Positions 48,398-60,300 are shown, counted from the stretch's first letter. The stretch: DNA of 64,000 nucleotides from Paratrimastix pyriformis (GCA_027972325.1 JAPMOS010000092.1:92503-156502); one strand, 5' to 3'. Made by a program: numbers and translations. The notes: generated by a model not told the origin, from the letters alone.

Positions 48398-49596
48398 TTG
48401 AAAGGACTGCAGGTAGTGATTGCCTCGAGATTTCAAGACTGGTGCGTTGAAAAAGGGGTATTCGGGGCGGAGCAGTTTGGTTTCCTGAGGGATCGGAGGA
48501 TTGAGACGCCTATTGCCGAGATTTTGGGGGTGTTGACGGACTCGAAGATTATGGGAGGTAAGGAGTTCCACATGTGCGCGCTAGATATAAGAAAGGCCTA
48601 TGATACAGTTGACATGGAGGCGCTCAGGAGGGGTTGAGAAGGATGGGGGTGGAAGAGGAATTTGTCAGGTATGTGGACAGCTTGTATGAGGGGAGAAAGG
48701 CGCGGGTGATCACGGGGTACGGGTTGACGGATAGCTATGACATTGAGAGAGGAATTAGTCAAGGGGACCCGTTGTCCTGCCTGCTGTTTATCTCCTTCAT
48801 GGAGGGAGTCTTGGCGGAGGTGAGACGACAGGAGGGGGGCTATATTCTGGATAGCGGCAGGAAGGTAAAGGTGTTGGCATTTGCGGACGACATTATGTTG
48901 GTGACGAGAACAAGGGAACAGATGGTCCGTTTGGTGAATACGGTAAGGCGGAAAGTGGAAGAGGCTGGTATGGAGCTGTCGTGGAGCAAGTGTGACTACC
49001 TGTGTGGCGGGGTGAAGGGGAAGACGGACTTGGATCTGGGAGAGGGTCGAAAGATCAGAGTGCAGCAAAAGGGTGGAGCAATTCGGTATCTTGGGATATG
49101 GATAGATGAGGAGATGAACATGAAGGTCAACACGGAGAAGGTGATCCAGAAAATGTGTGGGCGACTGCACAGGCTCATGGACAAGAAGGTCCCTCCGAGG
49201 TTGATGGTGCAAATGATTAATGAGTGTGTCTCGACTTGCCTACAATACACGGCGAGGCAGTGCCCAATGCCGACAAGGGACTTGGAAACACTGAAGCAGA
49301 GATATGCGAGGGTGTTCAGGGAAATCGGAGGTTGTATTGGGAAATGCGACCCGGCAGAGGTGCTGTTCTTTCCGGAGGAGGAAGGGGGTATGGGGCTGAA
49401 GGACCCGATTGATGTCCATGATATGATGGTGATGACACAAATTCTGGGGAGGATGGCGGACGAGCAGGGGTGTGGAGTGGTGCTGAGGGAGGAGATCGTG
49501 CTGCTGCAGAAATTGTGGACGACGCGTGAGCCGCTGTTGGATGATGCAGGGAAGTGGGTGAAGATGCACGGGCAGGAGAAGATGCCGGGGTGGTGA
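48398..49596 (+). pseudogene. Second LINE copy 1, reverse transcriptase palm
   Basis: Continues ORF2 in two open frames (48398-48637 and 48634-49596). Blocks seen: AEQFGFLRDRRIETPIAEI, ALDIRKAYDTVDMEAL (motif A), GISQGDPLSCLLF (motif B), KVLAFADDIMLVTRT (catalytic FADD), GMELSWSKCDYL and IRYLGIWIDEEM. The two frames abut at 48634, consistent with one or two base indels. The following thumb and linker frames run to about 49810. Confidence 0.88.
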
Positions 49597-49599
49597 TTG

Positions 49600-50350
49600 G
49601 GGCGTTGCAGGTGATGCACAGGAGAGACATGGCGATCCTGAGGGACGGTGAGAAACTGAAGGAGAAGTGGTACGGCATGCCGACGACACTGGAAGAGATG
49701 GCGGAGCCCTGCAAGATAACAAAGAAGCACAGACAGACCCTCATGAAAAGGAAGATTCGGAGTGTGGCGGACCTCATCATAGGGGAAGATTTCATTGGAA
49801 AGGGGTGATGCCGCAGTATGTGGAGACGATCAAAAAGCGGGTGTGTCTGTATGGTAACAGGGTGAGTCCGGACTATCTGCAATTGGCGAGGCGGATTCGG
49901 GAGGAGGAGTCGGCGGAGGAGGGGCGGAAAAGGCGGAGAGTGGAGAAGGAAAAGGAGGAAGGCAATGCAGATAAGGGGAATGAAGGAAGGAGTGAGGGGA
50001 GTCGGGGGTTGGGGCGGTCGGGGGGAAGCGAAACCAAGAGTCAAGAGGCAAGCAAAGTTGCAGTGCGTCGGGGGAAGGTGGCAGGTGAAACGAGGAAACA
50101 TGGGAGGGAGGATGGGGTGGGAAAGGGGGAGAGTAAGAAGGGAAGGAGCGAGAAAGAAGATGGAGAGGGGGGTCGGATGCAGATTGAGGCGAGCGAGAAG
50201 AAGAGGAGGGCGGAAGGGCAGGTGGAGGGGGGGGAACAAGATGGGGAGGGCGAGGGCTGGTGAGTGGGACGAGGTATTGTGGAAAAGGCGGGAGGAGTTG
50301 ATGGCGGAGTGTGATGAGGTGGAAGTAAGAGGGAGCCAGAGGCGGAATGG
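49600..50350 (+). pseudogene. Second LINE copy 1, basic linker between RT and RNase H
   Basis: Frames 49554-49808 and about 49805-50263 encode MKRKIRSVADLIIGEDF and then a very Lys/Arg/Glu/Gly-rich tract (EEGRKRRRVEKEKEEGNADK). It is probably an unstructured linker of the ORF2 polyprotein; frame changes occur near 49590 and 49805. Confidence 0.6.
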
Positions 50351-51496
50351 AGGTTGTTTTATACTGATGGGAGTGCGACAAGAAGCCGGAAGGAAAGACG
50401 GGCGGCGTTCGCGGTGATTGAGAGATTAAAAATGGGGCGCTGGCGGTGAGAGCGGGGAGGAGGTGTTCGGGTCGGGGGCAGACTAACAATGAAGCGGAGT
50501 TGGAGGCTATTCTGGAGGCTATTCGGATTGGACAGGATGCGAATGTGGAAGTGAGAACGGACAGTAAAGTGGCAAAGGGGTGGGTTGAGGGACTGATAAA
50601 GGGTTGGTGGAAACCAACGGATCTGATAGAATCGAAGGCGGAGGGACTGCTGCGGAGGGGGCAGCGGATTGTGAAGGAGCATCGTGGAGAGATACGACTG
50701 GTCTGGGTTAAGGGACATCAGGAAACTAGTGCGTCGCTGGATGCGGAGGGGAACAGATTGGCAGACAAGATTGCGGGACGGAGCATAAAGATGGAGCCGA
50801 GCGTGGTGCCCGAAGAGAAAGGATGGGGATTCAAGCTGGTGCGGAGAAGTGACGGGAAGGAGGTGGAGACAGACTTCAGAGAGGTGATGAAGGAATGGGG
50901 GAGGAAAAGTCGCATGTGGAGGGCGGCTCGTAAAAAGAAAAACGAGATTGTGTTGATTAACGCAGAGAGTCGCAACGGAGGGATCAACGTGCAAACGATG
51001 AGGTGTGAGATGTCAGGGAAGCTGGCGATGATGGCAATCCTGCAGCGGTATATCACGGCCAACATCCGGTTCTACATCAACGGGGAGGGGGATGGGAAGT
51101 GTTGGTGTGGGTGAGGGACCACATGAACCACTTGGTGTTTGAGTGCCCAGGGATGGCGGGATGTGTGGGGGAGGGAAAGGGGCGGATTGAGTGAAGCTGG
51201 ACAAGGCGGAGGGAGCTGAAGACCCGGACCAGCTGCTCGAGGAGAAGTGGGTGAGCCGAAGGTAAGGGGAGGCAGATCACGAAGGTGAGGCTATGGCAAT
51301 TGATGGAGAGGTCCGGGGGAGATGGTTTCGGGCGAGAACATGGGACAGTTTTGGGAAAGGTTCTCGACAGAGGTGGCTGAGATGTGTGACCGATAGGAAG
51401 AAAAGACGAAGGAGGAGGGCGGACGCATATGAGACGCGACGAACACAGACTCCCACCTATATCTTCGTTGCTGAGAGGCGGGAAGCCTAACGGTGG
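50318..51496 (+). pseudogene. Second LINE copy 1, RNase H domain and C-terminal finger
   Basis: The RNase H blocks are spread over two frames: WRLFYTDGSATRSRK (first Asp, near 50365), then TNNEAELEAILEAI (Glu), VEVRTDSKVAKGWVEG (Asp) and RLVWVKGHQ with DAEGNRLADKIAGR (His and last Asp). A C-terminal finger has KCWCG and NHLVFECPGM near 51105-51150. The last residues are recognisable by comparison with copy 2 (DGFGREHGTV) and end near 51490. Confidence 0.82.
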
Positions 51497-52145
51497 ATGG
51501 GTTTCGCATGGAACGCGTTCTAAGGTTTGGAGAGATTTATGGGTACCGATTTAAGGAGAATGGGGTTTTGATTTATGCGAATCCGAGAATCGACTTGTTG
51601 TTCGGCGTTCCAAACCAAGATTGAAAGCCCGAAGTGGAGAAGGGGGTTAGATGCATTGTTTTACGGGGAAGGGAGCGTTTGGAATCCAGCGGGAAAGGCC
51701 GGTGCAGCTCGGGGTTCGCCGGCATTCTTGGCCAAGGGAGACATTCAGGGCTGAGTTTTCGGCATCCGGGGGTGGTGGTGGGGAGCCAGTTTGATGCGAC
51801 CTGTGTCCGAAGGCCCGTGGATTGATGGATTCTTGTTTGAGGTTGGGAATTTCCGGATGGACAGCCCCGTTGTGGGCTTTGGCCCCGGAAGGCGGCCTTT
51901 GCATTCAAATCCGAGGGCCGCCGAGAGATGGAAAGCGCTTCCAATGCGGTTTGATGGAGACGCGAATTGTGTGATGCATGCGGAAATTAAACGCAATGAT
52001 GACCGACTGCGCTTGTGAACCGACATCTCAAAAGCATGCGATAGGATCTGGACAGCGATTTCAGGCGTTCGCAAAAGATGCTTCCTGAGCTTGCGAAATT
52101 GTTTGGGTACATCACTGTTCACAAGCAGCGGGTCGTCTCAGAGCA

Positions 52146-53018
52146 TTGCTGAAGACGATCGTTGAAATGCTCGGCAGCCTCGAGCGAGAAATGCTCGTTT
52201 CGTCTATGACTGACTTCTTTTATCAAGTGCTTGGCTCTGTCACGTGGCATGCTGGACAATTGGACTTGGAGAGTATCTCATCGGAATCGTCCGAGGAGCT
52301 CCCAATGAGTATGCGTTTTTGTGGTCCCGCAGCCTCATCCAACCGCTCTTTGAAACCGTCTGATTCGTCACGTCACACAACCTCAATGAGTGGGTGTCGG
52401 CCGACATCATGTATCACCACCCCACCCCGTCAATTGGGTGGAGGTCCGCCACACCCTCGCAGCCCTCCTTCTCCGAAGTCGCTCTCGGGCTCCAAGAAAG
52501 GACGGGCTGCCAACCCCTTTGAGGTCACCACTGTGCACCCCCCTGCGGTCCCGGCCCCCTTCGGGAACCCGTTTGCACATCAACCGGCGGCGCCCACCGC
52601 CCCGTCCACCCCGGTTCCTGACCCAGTGGTCGCCAAGCCGCCTGCGAGCTCCCGCACCCCAGCCCCAGCCTCGGCGAAGGGGGGTGAGCCCGGAGGCAAG
52701 AAGTCGATCGCCCCTGCAGTGGGTGCCCCTGCCCCTGCTGTCCCTGTTGTTGTGCCCCCCTTGTCTGTGTCTGGCCCTGCCATGGCTGACACCAAGGCGC
52801 CTGATCCCGCTGCCGTGGCGCCAACTGCTTCCGCTGCTGTTCGCAAGATTGGTGCCGCCGACCTGGTCCCCAGCCGGGGGGATCATGATGTGGGGAAGGA
52901 GCCAGTGTGGGGACGGTGGATCAGGGGACCATCCAAGTTGAGCTACCGGTCATTCCGGTGCTGGTGGATGGGCAGTAGCCCCCCCTCAGGCTGGCGCGAG
53001 GAGTGCTTCTCGTATTAA
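52146..53018 (+). CDS. Proline/alanine-rich ORF of unknown function
   Basis: 290 codons. Residues about 110-240 have a Pro/Ala/Val-rich composition with ordinary protein features (GRAANPFEVTTVHPPAVPAP, KKSIAPAVGAPAPAVPVVVP). A natural-looking end in another frame (IQVELPVIPVLVDGQ, near 52930-52980) suggests a frame change near 52915. It could be a gag-like or ORF1-like protein of another element. No domain recognised. Confidence 0.35.
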   Translation: MLKTIVEMLGSLEREMLVSSMTDFFYQVLGSVTWHAGQLDLESISSESSEELPMSMRFCGPAASSNRSLKPSDSSRHTTSMSGCRPTSCITTPPRQLGGGPPHPRSPPSPKSLSGSKKGRAANPFEVTTVHPPAVPAPFGNPFAHQPAAPTAPSTPVPDPVVAKPPASSRTPAPASAKGGEPGGKKSIAPAVGAPAPAVPVVVPPLSVSGPAMADTKAPDPAAVAPTASAAVRKIGAADLVPSRGDHDVGKEPVWGRWIRGPSKLSYRSFRCWWMGSSPPSGWREECFSY

Positions 53019-53839
53019 CTTTCGTTTTCTTTTTTCTGTTCTTCGTTCCCCCCGCCCCCTCATTCTGTCATGTCCTCTTTGTTCCATTTTGTATGCGAGT
53101 TGATGTTTCCTTGCGAGTTTCCAGTCTCTCTCTTCCTCCCGATGCCCCCTGTGCACCTTCCCCTGGAGGGAGCGCTGGGGTGCATTTTACCCGCCGGCTT
53201 CGGCCGGACCAACGGTTTTCATTCACTATTTCTCAGTTCGATTATGTCGTGCTGTTTAGGTGATTGAATAGTATAACACACACACACACCTGTGGCCCAT
53301 GAAGACTATCCTCCCTGACCTATTTTCTCCACGCTGAACGCGACTGGCGCCCAGTTTCTCTCTCGCCACGGACCAAGGGCTCGTAGGCTTCGGAATGACT
53401 CGGAAAACTAGGAGGTTGCGCTGTTTTTCCGGGATGCCGCCAAGGTTCCGGCTCATTTCCCTTCGCCAGAGGCCCGCCTTCCCGAGTTTCTTTCCGGTTT
53501 CTCAATGCCCGGGCCATTTTATTTTGCCTACCGTGCCCCGATTTCGTTGCTTTGGCAACTCGTGAAAAATCGAATGTTCCCACTTCGTTTTGCTCGTCCT
53601 CCCCCTGGTCTTCTGTTGGTCTCTACTTCATATTTCGCAGGGCCACCCCAGCCCCTTGCGAGCCCTTGGTCACCAATCGGGTGAACCCCCGTTGTTCGGC
53701 ACTTCGGCATCTTTTTTTTTAAACAAACCCACCCCGGCAACCGAAATTACCGAGCAGGTGCAGGCTCCAATTGGCAGACCAGAGCTTAATGCTCCAGTCG
53801 CCCGGCGCTTGCCCGCCCTCTGGCGGGCCCAACGCCCTC

Positions 53840-54523
53840 TCAGCCCACACCCTCCCTCCCCCTTCCGGGGGGGGGTGGGTTCTGTCCCCCCTCAAGGGGG
53901 ATTGGTCTCATCTCTCGGGCAATCTGAAAAGTTTCTCCCCAGTTCTTCGCACTAATCATTGCCTTCTTCCATTCTCTTTCTGTCCAAACGTCCAGAATTC
54001 CCATCTCAGCCGCCAACTCGCATTCACCTTTGTGATAAGTTCTCGGGTTACAGAGACACTCGAGTCTCCTTGACACTTTCTTCCGAACTTCCCTTGCCAT
54101 CATAGCACAGCAATCTTCAGTTTTGCCCACGTTTCCAAAATGAACCCTCTGCACCCCTGCTTGTCTTGTCATCATTTCCTTCATTCTTGCGTAGGCCTCT
54201 CCATCCACCGGATACTTTTCTCAACAAGCGGCATTCTCCACCATGATAATTCCCACAGGCCAAGGGGCATTACCAGCACCTATAATTCCGTCCTTCCAGA
54301 AATTCGCCCGCCAGAATTGGAATGTCCCCGCTTCAAACACCGCAATCTCCCTAACCATTGCGTTGACCTTCTCCATCGTGATCGTCTTGCGGATAATATC
54401 CAACCCGCTCCCGATTCCATCTCTGTTCGGCATTCCAGGTCCGTACGGAATAACCATCACGCACCTCATGGCTCTCGGGTTCTTCATTCTTTCCGCGATT
54501 TTCCGAAAGAGCTGATCATATAA
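53840..54523 (-). pseudogene. Minus-strand ORF pair of unknown function
   Basis: Two adjacent minus frames have natural composition: 54487-54221 (RCVMVIPYGPGMPNRDGIGS, VENAAC) and 54208-53840 (MKEMMTRQAGVQRVHFGNVG, KTEDCCAMMAREVRKKVSRR). They would join with a frame change near 54215. I do not recognise the family. A transposon-derived protein is the simplest guess. Confidence 0.35.
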
Positions 54524-54743
54524 ACTTTCTTCCTTGTCACTCGTGCATCTGCAATGACACTAATAATGTTTGAAATCGGTGTTTCTATCGACCTTCCCCG
54601 TAGTGTTGTGAGATAGCCTTCTCCTCCCCGGTACCCAAGATATCCGAGTTCGACCCCGAACTACCACTTCCCCCTTTTCCCATCTCCCGACCGGTTCCTG
54701 CAACAGTAAATTTACTGCTCTTGTTTCCCTTCGATTATCCAAC

Positions 54744-54958
54744 ATGTCTTCACCTCTCAACCACTTTGGTTCACTCTTGCAAATGCTGTCTGGGGATTCC
54801 GCAACAACTTCAGGTTTCGACCCGTCTGCTCCGTCTTATCTTCCACCTGTGCCACAACAACAAGCCGAAATGCAACCTCAACAACAACCCGAAAAACAAC
54901 CTTCGTCTCAAGATCATTCTCAACCGCAACCTCCACTTGATCCTCCCCCCCGGTCCTA
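54744..54958 (+). CDS. Gln/Pro-rich ORF start truncated by LINE copy 2
   Basis: Starts MSSPLNHFGSLLQMLSGDSA, becomes Gln/Pro-rich and runs into the LINE after DPPPR. The remaining codons to 55013 belong to the LINE leader. It may be the 5' end of a host or element ORF interrupted by the insertion. Confidence 0.35.
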
Positions 54959-55015
54959 CCGACCTGGAAAGTGTTTGAATTTGGGATCTTCGCCTTTTCT
55001 ATTGGCCAATTGACG

Positions 55016-56130
55016 ATGTCTTCTGAAACTCATTCTGTTGAAGATGCTGGTGCGGTTCCTCTGACGCTGGAAAGTGTTGAGGCTGAAGCCAATCGCCAAA
55101 GAATGGAGGCGGCTGGTAAAAAAAGAGTGGCCGAAAAGAGCCAGGCCGAGGAGCAGGGTGAAAAGAAGGAAAAAGTTATGGTCTGTGTTAATTGGATAGT
55201 GGCTTTCCTACCGAAAGTCCGCCTATCAAGGATGTTTGTTGGGCTCATCTTGGGTCTTTGTTTGTCAATTGCCTTCTGTGAATTACAGGCTGAGACAATG
55301 AGATTCGCTATTAAATTTGAGCCAAGTGCTGTGCAATTTAGCTGGTACGAACTTGAATGCCAGCTTCGTGAGATCCTTGGCGAGGCCCGTGTTCAACAAG
55401 GCCTGGAAGAAGGAACTTTTGGCGTGACGTGTCTGAGACCCGATGCCGCGGAGATTCTTGGAGCTTTTGCAAGTCGGAATCAGGCCGTCCTGACTGATCT
55501 GGGAAGTGAATGTGAGCGGCCGGCCTCAGCTGTGACCTTTGTTACAATGAGGGCTCATCTGGGTGGTTTGCCCCTCAGCTGTGACCTTTGTTACAATGAG
55601 GGCTCATCTGGGTGGTTTGCCCCTGGAAGCTAAAGAAGAGGAGGTTCGCCAATGGTTGCGTCAAGCGAACCCGAGTGCGCAGTGTCTGTTCGCAATCGCT
55701 GACTTATTGATCGCCACCCCCGGTAGTTTGGGTCAAGCCTGCTCGCCAGCCGGGTGCATGGCGTGTGTCTGTGACATGCTCGGTGGGACAGCCCCACATC
55801 CCGGAGATCTTCCGGGGCAAGCGCATAGTACAGATCGCTCCGGGGGAGGATCGGCCTCTCCGGGCGGACCATCGTTTGGCCTTTATTCGTGCGGCCGGTG
55901 TCGAGTGGCCGCAGCAGATGCAGGAGTACCTCAAGAACCACCACATTGTGGTAGAGGTCTCCGATATTTGGAGATCAGAAGTGGCGTGGTCAAGTGGGCG
56001 GTGGGACGGGACGTTTTGTGTCATGGCAACCCCGGAGCAGAGGGAGGCCATCGACGCTTTGAAGCGGGAGTTGCGTCCGCGTGTGGTGAAGGTGTCGGTG
56101 GGGGTGAATGCGGGGAAGAAGTTCAAGTAA
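55016..56130 (+). pseudogene. Second LINE copy 2, ORF1
   Basis: The same protein as in copy 1, with the T run near 55418 intact. The frame is broken by an internal tandem duplication of about 46 bp (the stretch beginning CTCAGCTGTGACCTTTGTTA, present once in copy 1) at 55527-55622. The C-terminal part resumes as 55765-56130 with LKNHHIVVEVSDIW and ends VNAGKKFK. Confidence 0.7.
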
Positions 56131-56133
56131 AGG

Positions 56134-57405
56134 TTGGGGGGCTGTGTTTCTCTTCCACCCTCTTACGCTCTTGCTCCTGGGACATGCGTGTGGAAAGAAA
56201 CAGCCTTCTATTGGAATGGCGTGGGGAGGAGAGTGGTTGGCGGGGGGGAGCAATCGAATGAAGGAAAAGAAGGTGGAGTGGGGGTAAAACTGGAGAAGGT
56301 AGTGCAAAGACAGGAAGTGATATGTGTATGGTGCTTTTGGATGCAGACGGTGGTCGAAGAGAATTGGGTCCACGGTAGGGTAAATGGAATTGGCCTTGTT
56401 GATCAAAAAGAGAGGGGCGAGAAGCGTGGTCGTCTGGGTTGGATAAAGACTGGTAATGAGAACTGGGAATGCTGGTACGGAGAAGGGGAAGACCTCTGGA
56501 AGGGGCGAAGGGGCCGGTGGTGGACGGGAGAGATGGGATCAGGAGGGTTGGCGGGGTTGGGATGGCTGTTTTCTCCCGCGTTTTCTGGTGGGCTGAGCGC
56601 CCCTACTTTCCAACTGTGGTTGGATGGTGTGCCGGCTTGGTGTGGTGGCTGCATTGGGTGGCGGCTGCCCTCAGGTTGGTGTGGTATGTCTAGCCGATGT
56701 CTCGTTGGTCTGTGGATGGAGGAAGATGGATGGAGAGTTTCTAATCATGCTTTGATCATAGTCTCCCGGCTGGACAGAGTGCTTTGCCTCGGAGGTGGGC
56801 CCTGTCTGGTGTCGGAAATAACTACCGGTTTGTTGGTTGTTGGGACGTCTGGCAGCGGCTCATCCTTAGAATTTCAGATATCTGGCCCCCTGAGATGCCT
56901 GTCTGACCGTCTGGTCAGATGGAAGATCCTTCTCTGGGATGTTGCTGATGCGGCACGTTCTTTGGGAGAGAGTCTGTCTTTCCGGTATTCTTTTTCGTCA
57001 TCTTCAGAAACTTTTAGGAATGTGGCCGCTGATCTTGGTAGGGCTGGTCAAGGGCAGTCTGGTTATTGTTTTGAGCTTTCCTGGAATGGGGTTGGTCTGT
57101 GTGTACCTTTTTTTTCAGTCATCCAATTCCAATACTGGACTGAGCAGATGGGAGCTCCAATGCCTGCATCTGCACAAAACCTCCGAATGAATGGGCAACT
57201 TTGGACGACGTCTGAAGGTCTGTGTAAGTATTCATTTATTACAGTTTACTCATTTTCTGAGATCGATGATCTCGGTAGGACTGGTGGTGACGCTAGGGCC
57301 GGTCAAGGGGTCAACGGTCAAACCAGGACCCCCTTAACACCCGCAGCGGTTCCTGCGGGTGCTGGAGAGGAGGGGCCGCTGTGCTACGTCGGCGGGATGC
57401 CCTAG
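56134..57405 (+). CDS. Second LINE copy 2, middle ORF (open)
   Basis: 423 codons beginning four bases after the ORF1 stop, in the same frame as ORF1 (56130 and 56134 boundaries). It is Trp/Gly/Cys-rich, with a hydrophobic patch (VSEITTGLLVVGTSGSGSS) and ends CYVGGMP. No domain recognised. Its preservation in copy 2, where ORF2 is destroyed, reflects that this part of the copy has few deletions. Confidence 0.45.
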   Translation: MGGCVSLPPSYALAPGTCVWKETAFYWNGVGRRVVGGGEQSNEGKEGGVGVKLEKVVQRQEVICVWCFWMQTVVEENWVHGRVNGIGLVDQKERGEKRGRLGWIKTGNENWECWYGEGEDLWKGRRGRWWTGEMGSGGLAGLGWLFSPAFSGGLSAPTFQLWLDGVPAWCGGCIGWRLPSGWCGMSSRCLVGLWMEEDGWRVSNHALIIVSRLDRVLCLGGGPCLVSEITTGLLVVGTSGSGSSLEFQISGPLRCLSDRLVRWKILLWDVADAARSLGESLSFRYSFSSSSETFRNVAADLGRAGQGQSGYCFELSWNGVGLCVPFFSVIQFQYWTEQMGAPMPASAQNLRMNGQLWTTSEGLCKYSFITVYSFSEIDDLGRTGGDARAGQGVNGQTRTPLTPAAVPAGAGEEGPLCYVGGMP

Positions 57406-57460
57406 GGATCGTTACCCCTGGGGTGGCCAGAGAGAGGGTCGAGGACAACCTGGCTAAAAT

Positions 57461-60300
57461 GTGGCAGGCAAACCTCACCGAGTGGTACGAGGAAAACCCG
57501 ATGGGGACAACCTCAAGAAGGAGGAAACCCCCGCCGTAGGGGACAACCTCAAGAAGGAGGAAAACCCCGCCGTCGGGGACAACCTCAAGGGGCAGCGCTG
57601 GGCGACATCGGCTGGGTGGGGTATGGACACGATGGAGGAAAACCCCAAGAAGGGGACAACCTCAAGAAGGAGGAAAACCCGGCGTCGGGGACAACCTCAA
57701 GGGGCATCGCTGGGCGCCATCGGCTGGGTGGGGACGGACACGGAGGAGGAAAACCCCAAGGGGGACAACCTCAAGAAGGAGGAAAACCCCGCTGAAGGGG
57801 ACAACCTCATGAGGGAAGGAGCAGAGGAGAACCCCGACTTTGGGGAAAACCTCGATGGAGGGATGGAGGACCATGCCGGGGATGGGAATGCGTCACAGGC
57901 TGGCGACATCGGGGCATACTACTTTGGCTCAGGTGGCTGGGGCTGGCTTCCTTTGCTTACGGTCTGTGCGAATGTTTTCCTTGTTGCCGTTTGCCTTGTA
58001 GACTCCTCTGATTTTGGCAGTGCTCTTGGGACAGGGAGGTTTGGAAAGGAGACTGGCTCGGATATCATGGATGCGAGTGATAATGTACGCTTGGGGGACT
58101 TGGAAGGTCTAGCATGCCAGGCCAATTGGAATTTTATTGTTGACCGATTAAAGAGATGGGTGGGGATGAAGGAGGGGTGGAAAAGGGGGTGGGCTGACAT
58201 TGACTTGGCTGAATTTTGAAAAAGCTGGTTGGGTTGGTTGAGTTTTATTGTAATGACGATGACATCGGTAAAAAAGATTGGAGGCGGTGGGAGCAGGATT
58301 GCTATGGAGGTGGAAATGGAGTGGGGGAGGGTGATGGAGAGCTGGAGGATGGTAATGGGGCGGAATGTATAGAGGAATAGTTAATGTCACTGGCCACCGG
58401 TGCTGGATCAGCACGGCCCTCCAGGTGGTTGAGGCGGCTGGGGGTGGGGAGTTGTACGAGATATTGCGGGAGGTCATGGGACCCCGGGTGGGAAGATGGG
58501 GTGTGGAGGGAGGAACCAGGGGTTTGGACGAAGGGCAGGATGGGGAAGCGGAGGAGGCCCTCGTTGGTGTTGCGGAGGTCTGGGATAGCGGCAAAGGTAA
58601 CTGTGGAAGTAGAGGACACATGTCGGGAGTGTGAGCTTATGAGCAGCGGAACGGAGAGAAGCGATCTAACGGTGAGATTGGAGCGGGATTTCGAGAAAAT
58701 GAGTGACGCTGTGGGAAGGGTGATCCTTTCAAATCAGAGGATACGAAAAGGTGCCCTGGGTGTGGGGTGGATCGTTGGCATGCGAGGGAGGAGCGGGTGG
58801 TGGGAACAGAGGGTGTTATGGTCGTCCAAGTGACGCGGGGTAGGGAAGGGATGGTTGATAAGAGGCAATGGAGGTCCAGCCGGATGTGGTGGAAGTGGGC
58901 GGTAAGGTGTACCACATGGTAGCGGTGGCGGAGTTTTGTGGGAGAAGGGGGTGGGCGACACTGGGTGGCGGTCAAAAGATGGAGACCAATGGTGGAGGTT
59001 TAATGACAGCAGGGTCGGAGAAGTTGGGGAAGAGGAAGCAGGTCATGGAGATGTGTTCCTGTATGTGGAGGGGCAGGAAAAGGCTTCGAAGATGAGAAGT
59101 CGGCCCTGGGTCCGGCGTTCGGAGGTGTGAAGATGCAGATGGGAGGTGGGAAGGCTGGGGCGGGGATGGGCCGGGGCGGAGCAGTGCATGGGGGTGGGTG
59201 TGGGAAGCCTATCTGCAGTGGGGATAGTTACCGGAAGTCAGGGTGCCTGCGGGGAGGAAGGGAGTGAAGGCGCGGAGAAGGAAGGGGAAAGGGATGCAGG
59301 AAGAAGAGGCAAAAAGCGAAAATGCTGGATGAGCGGGTGTATGATGAAGGCGGAGGCGGAAGAATTTTGTGGGGTGGAAAAGTGGTGCCGAAAAAAGGAG
59401 GCTAACGAGGGCGGGGCTGCCGGGAAGAGGATCGGGTGAGGGTGGTCGGATGGAATGTGCGGGGCTGGGCTCGGAATGGAAAAGAAAATGTAGAAGATTT
59501 GCTAAAGGTGGGTCGAACGGACATAGCGCTCTTGCAGGAGACGAAAGGAACGAGGGACAACAAGGAGTTTTGCAGGAAAAATGGATGAAGGGTGGTGCTG
59601 GAGGAGCTCTGTGGCGGAGGAGTCTGTTAGAGGCACCCGAGGGGGTGATGATTGGGTATAGAAAAACATTGCAAGTGGCAGTGCGAAGATTACGGAGGTG
59701 ATTCCTGGTTATCTCATGTTTATGGACTGGACGGAGGAAGAATCAGATGAGACTCATCAACATGTATTTTCCTACTGGAGACGGAGGCGAACGTGAGGGT
59801 AAGGAGTGTGATCTTGGAGCGGTTGGAGAGTGTGTGGCGGGGGGGGCGTCGGATGGGAGAGGAGTCGTGGTGTACAGATGCGAACGGATGGGCTAAGGAA
59901 GGAGGGGAGCAAGAGAAACTGGGATTGTATGATGTGGCGAAGATGGTTGGGAAGGCGGGAGATAACATCCGGAGCCGGAAGGGTGGGACGGTGGCGAAGG
60001 AAGAGCATGAAGGGGAAGGGGAGGGCCCGGTTGGTTGTGTCTGTCGACGCAGGGGACAATGGGGAGGTGCTGGACAATTTGTTTGTTTGGCGGAATGATG
60101 AGATTCAGTGGCGAGGCGGTCACGGATCACCCATGATGGCGGTCTGCGGTGAAAATGGCTCGGAGGAAGGTGGCCATCTGCCCTTCCGGACGGAGGTGGA
60201 GGCACTGTTGCGGGACAAAGAAGGAGGAGTATGATGTTATGGTTGGGAAAATGGAAAAGTACCGTGGGAAGGTTGCGCAAATGTTGCGAGGCAGCTGTGA
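57461..60300 (+). pseudogene. Second LINE copy 2, degraded repeat region, USP-like domain and endonuclease
   Basis: The GDNLKKEENP repeats (57480-57840) and the start of ORF2 are readable to 58219. The USP Cys box lies near 58365-58450 (frame of MYRGIVNVTGHRCWISTALQ). The CPGCG and His/Asp-box regions survive as fragments between 58740 and 59060, and endonuclease pieces between 59450 and 60150. Numerous small deletions break all frames. Confidence 0.8.

Larger units (their letters stand above)
42216..51496 (+). mobile_element. Second LINE, copy 1: ORF1, USP-like protease, AP-endonuclease, RT, RNase H
   Basis: It begins GGTCCTACCGACCTGGAAAG, a start shared exactly with copy 2 at 54946. The copies stop matching after AAGCCTAACGGTG (51492 here, 63903 in copy 2). 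It has the order ORF1, a middle ORF, a GDNLKKEENP repeat region, ORF2 (USP-like domain, AP-endonuclease, RT), a basic linker, RNase H and a C-terminal CCHC-like finger. It is less GC-rich than the surrounding host DNA, with a G-rich sense strand. No poly(A) tail was seen. Several single-base frame changes are present. Confidence 0.9.
51497..54945. other. Spacer between the two LINE copies
   Basis: Not related to the F-box/LRR flank as far as I can see. It holds a short ORF at 51508-51624 (FGEIYGYRFKENGVLIYANP), the proline/alanine-rich ORF at 52146-53018, a pyrimidine-rich stretch at 53020-53960 and a minus-strand candidate ORF at 53840-54520. Homology between the two LINE copies ends at its left border. 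Confidence 0.5.

Noticed and set aside
48330-48640. Programmed frameshifting in the RT of the second LINE
   Set aside because: Frame changes also occur at several unrelated places in copy 1, and many more in copy 2, so sequence error or decay is more likely than a programmed site.
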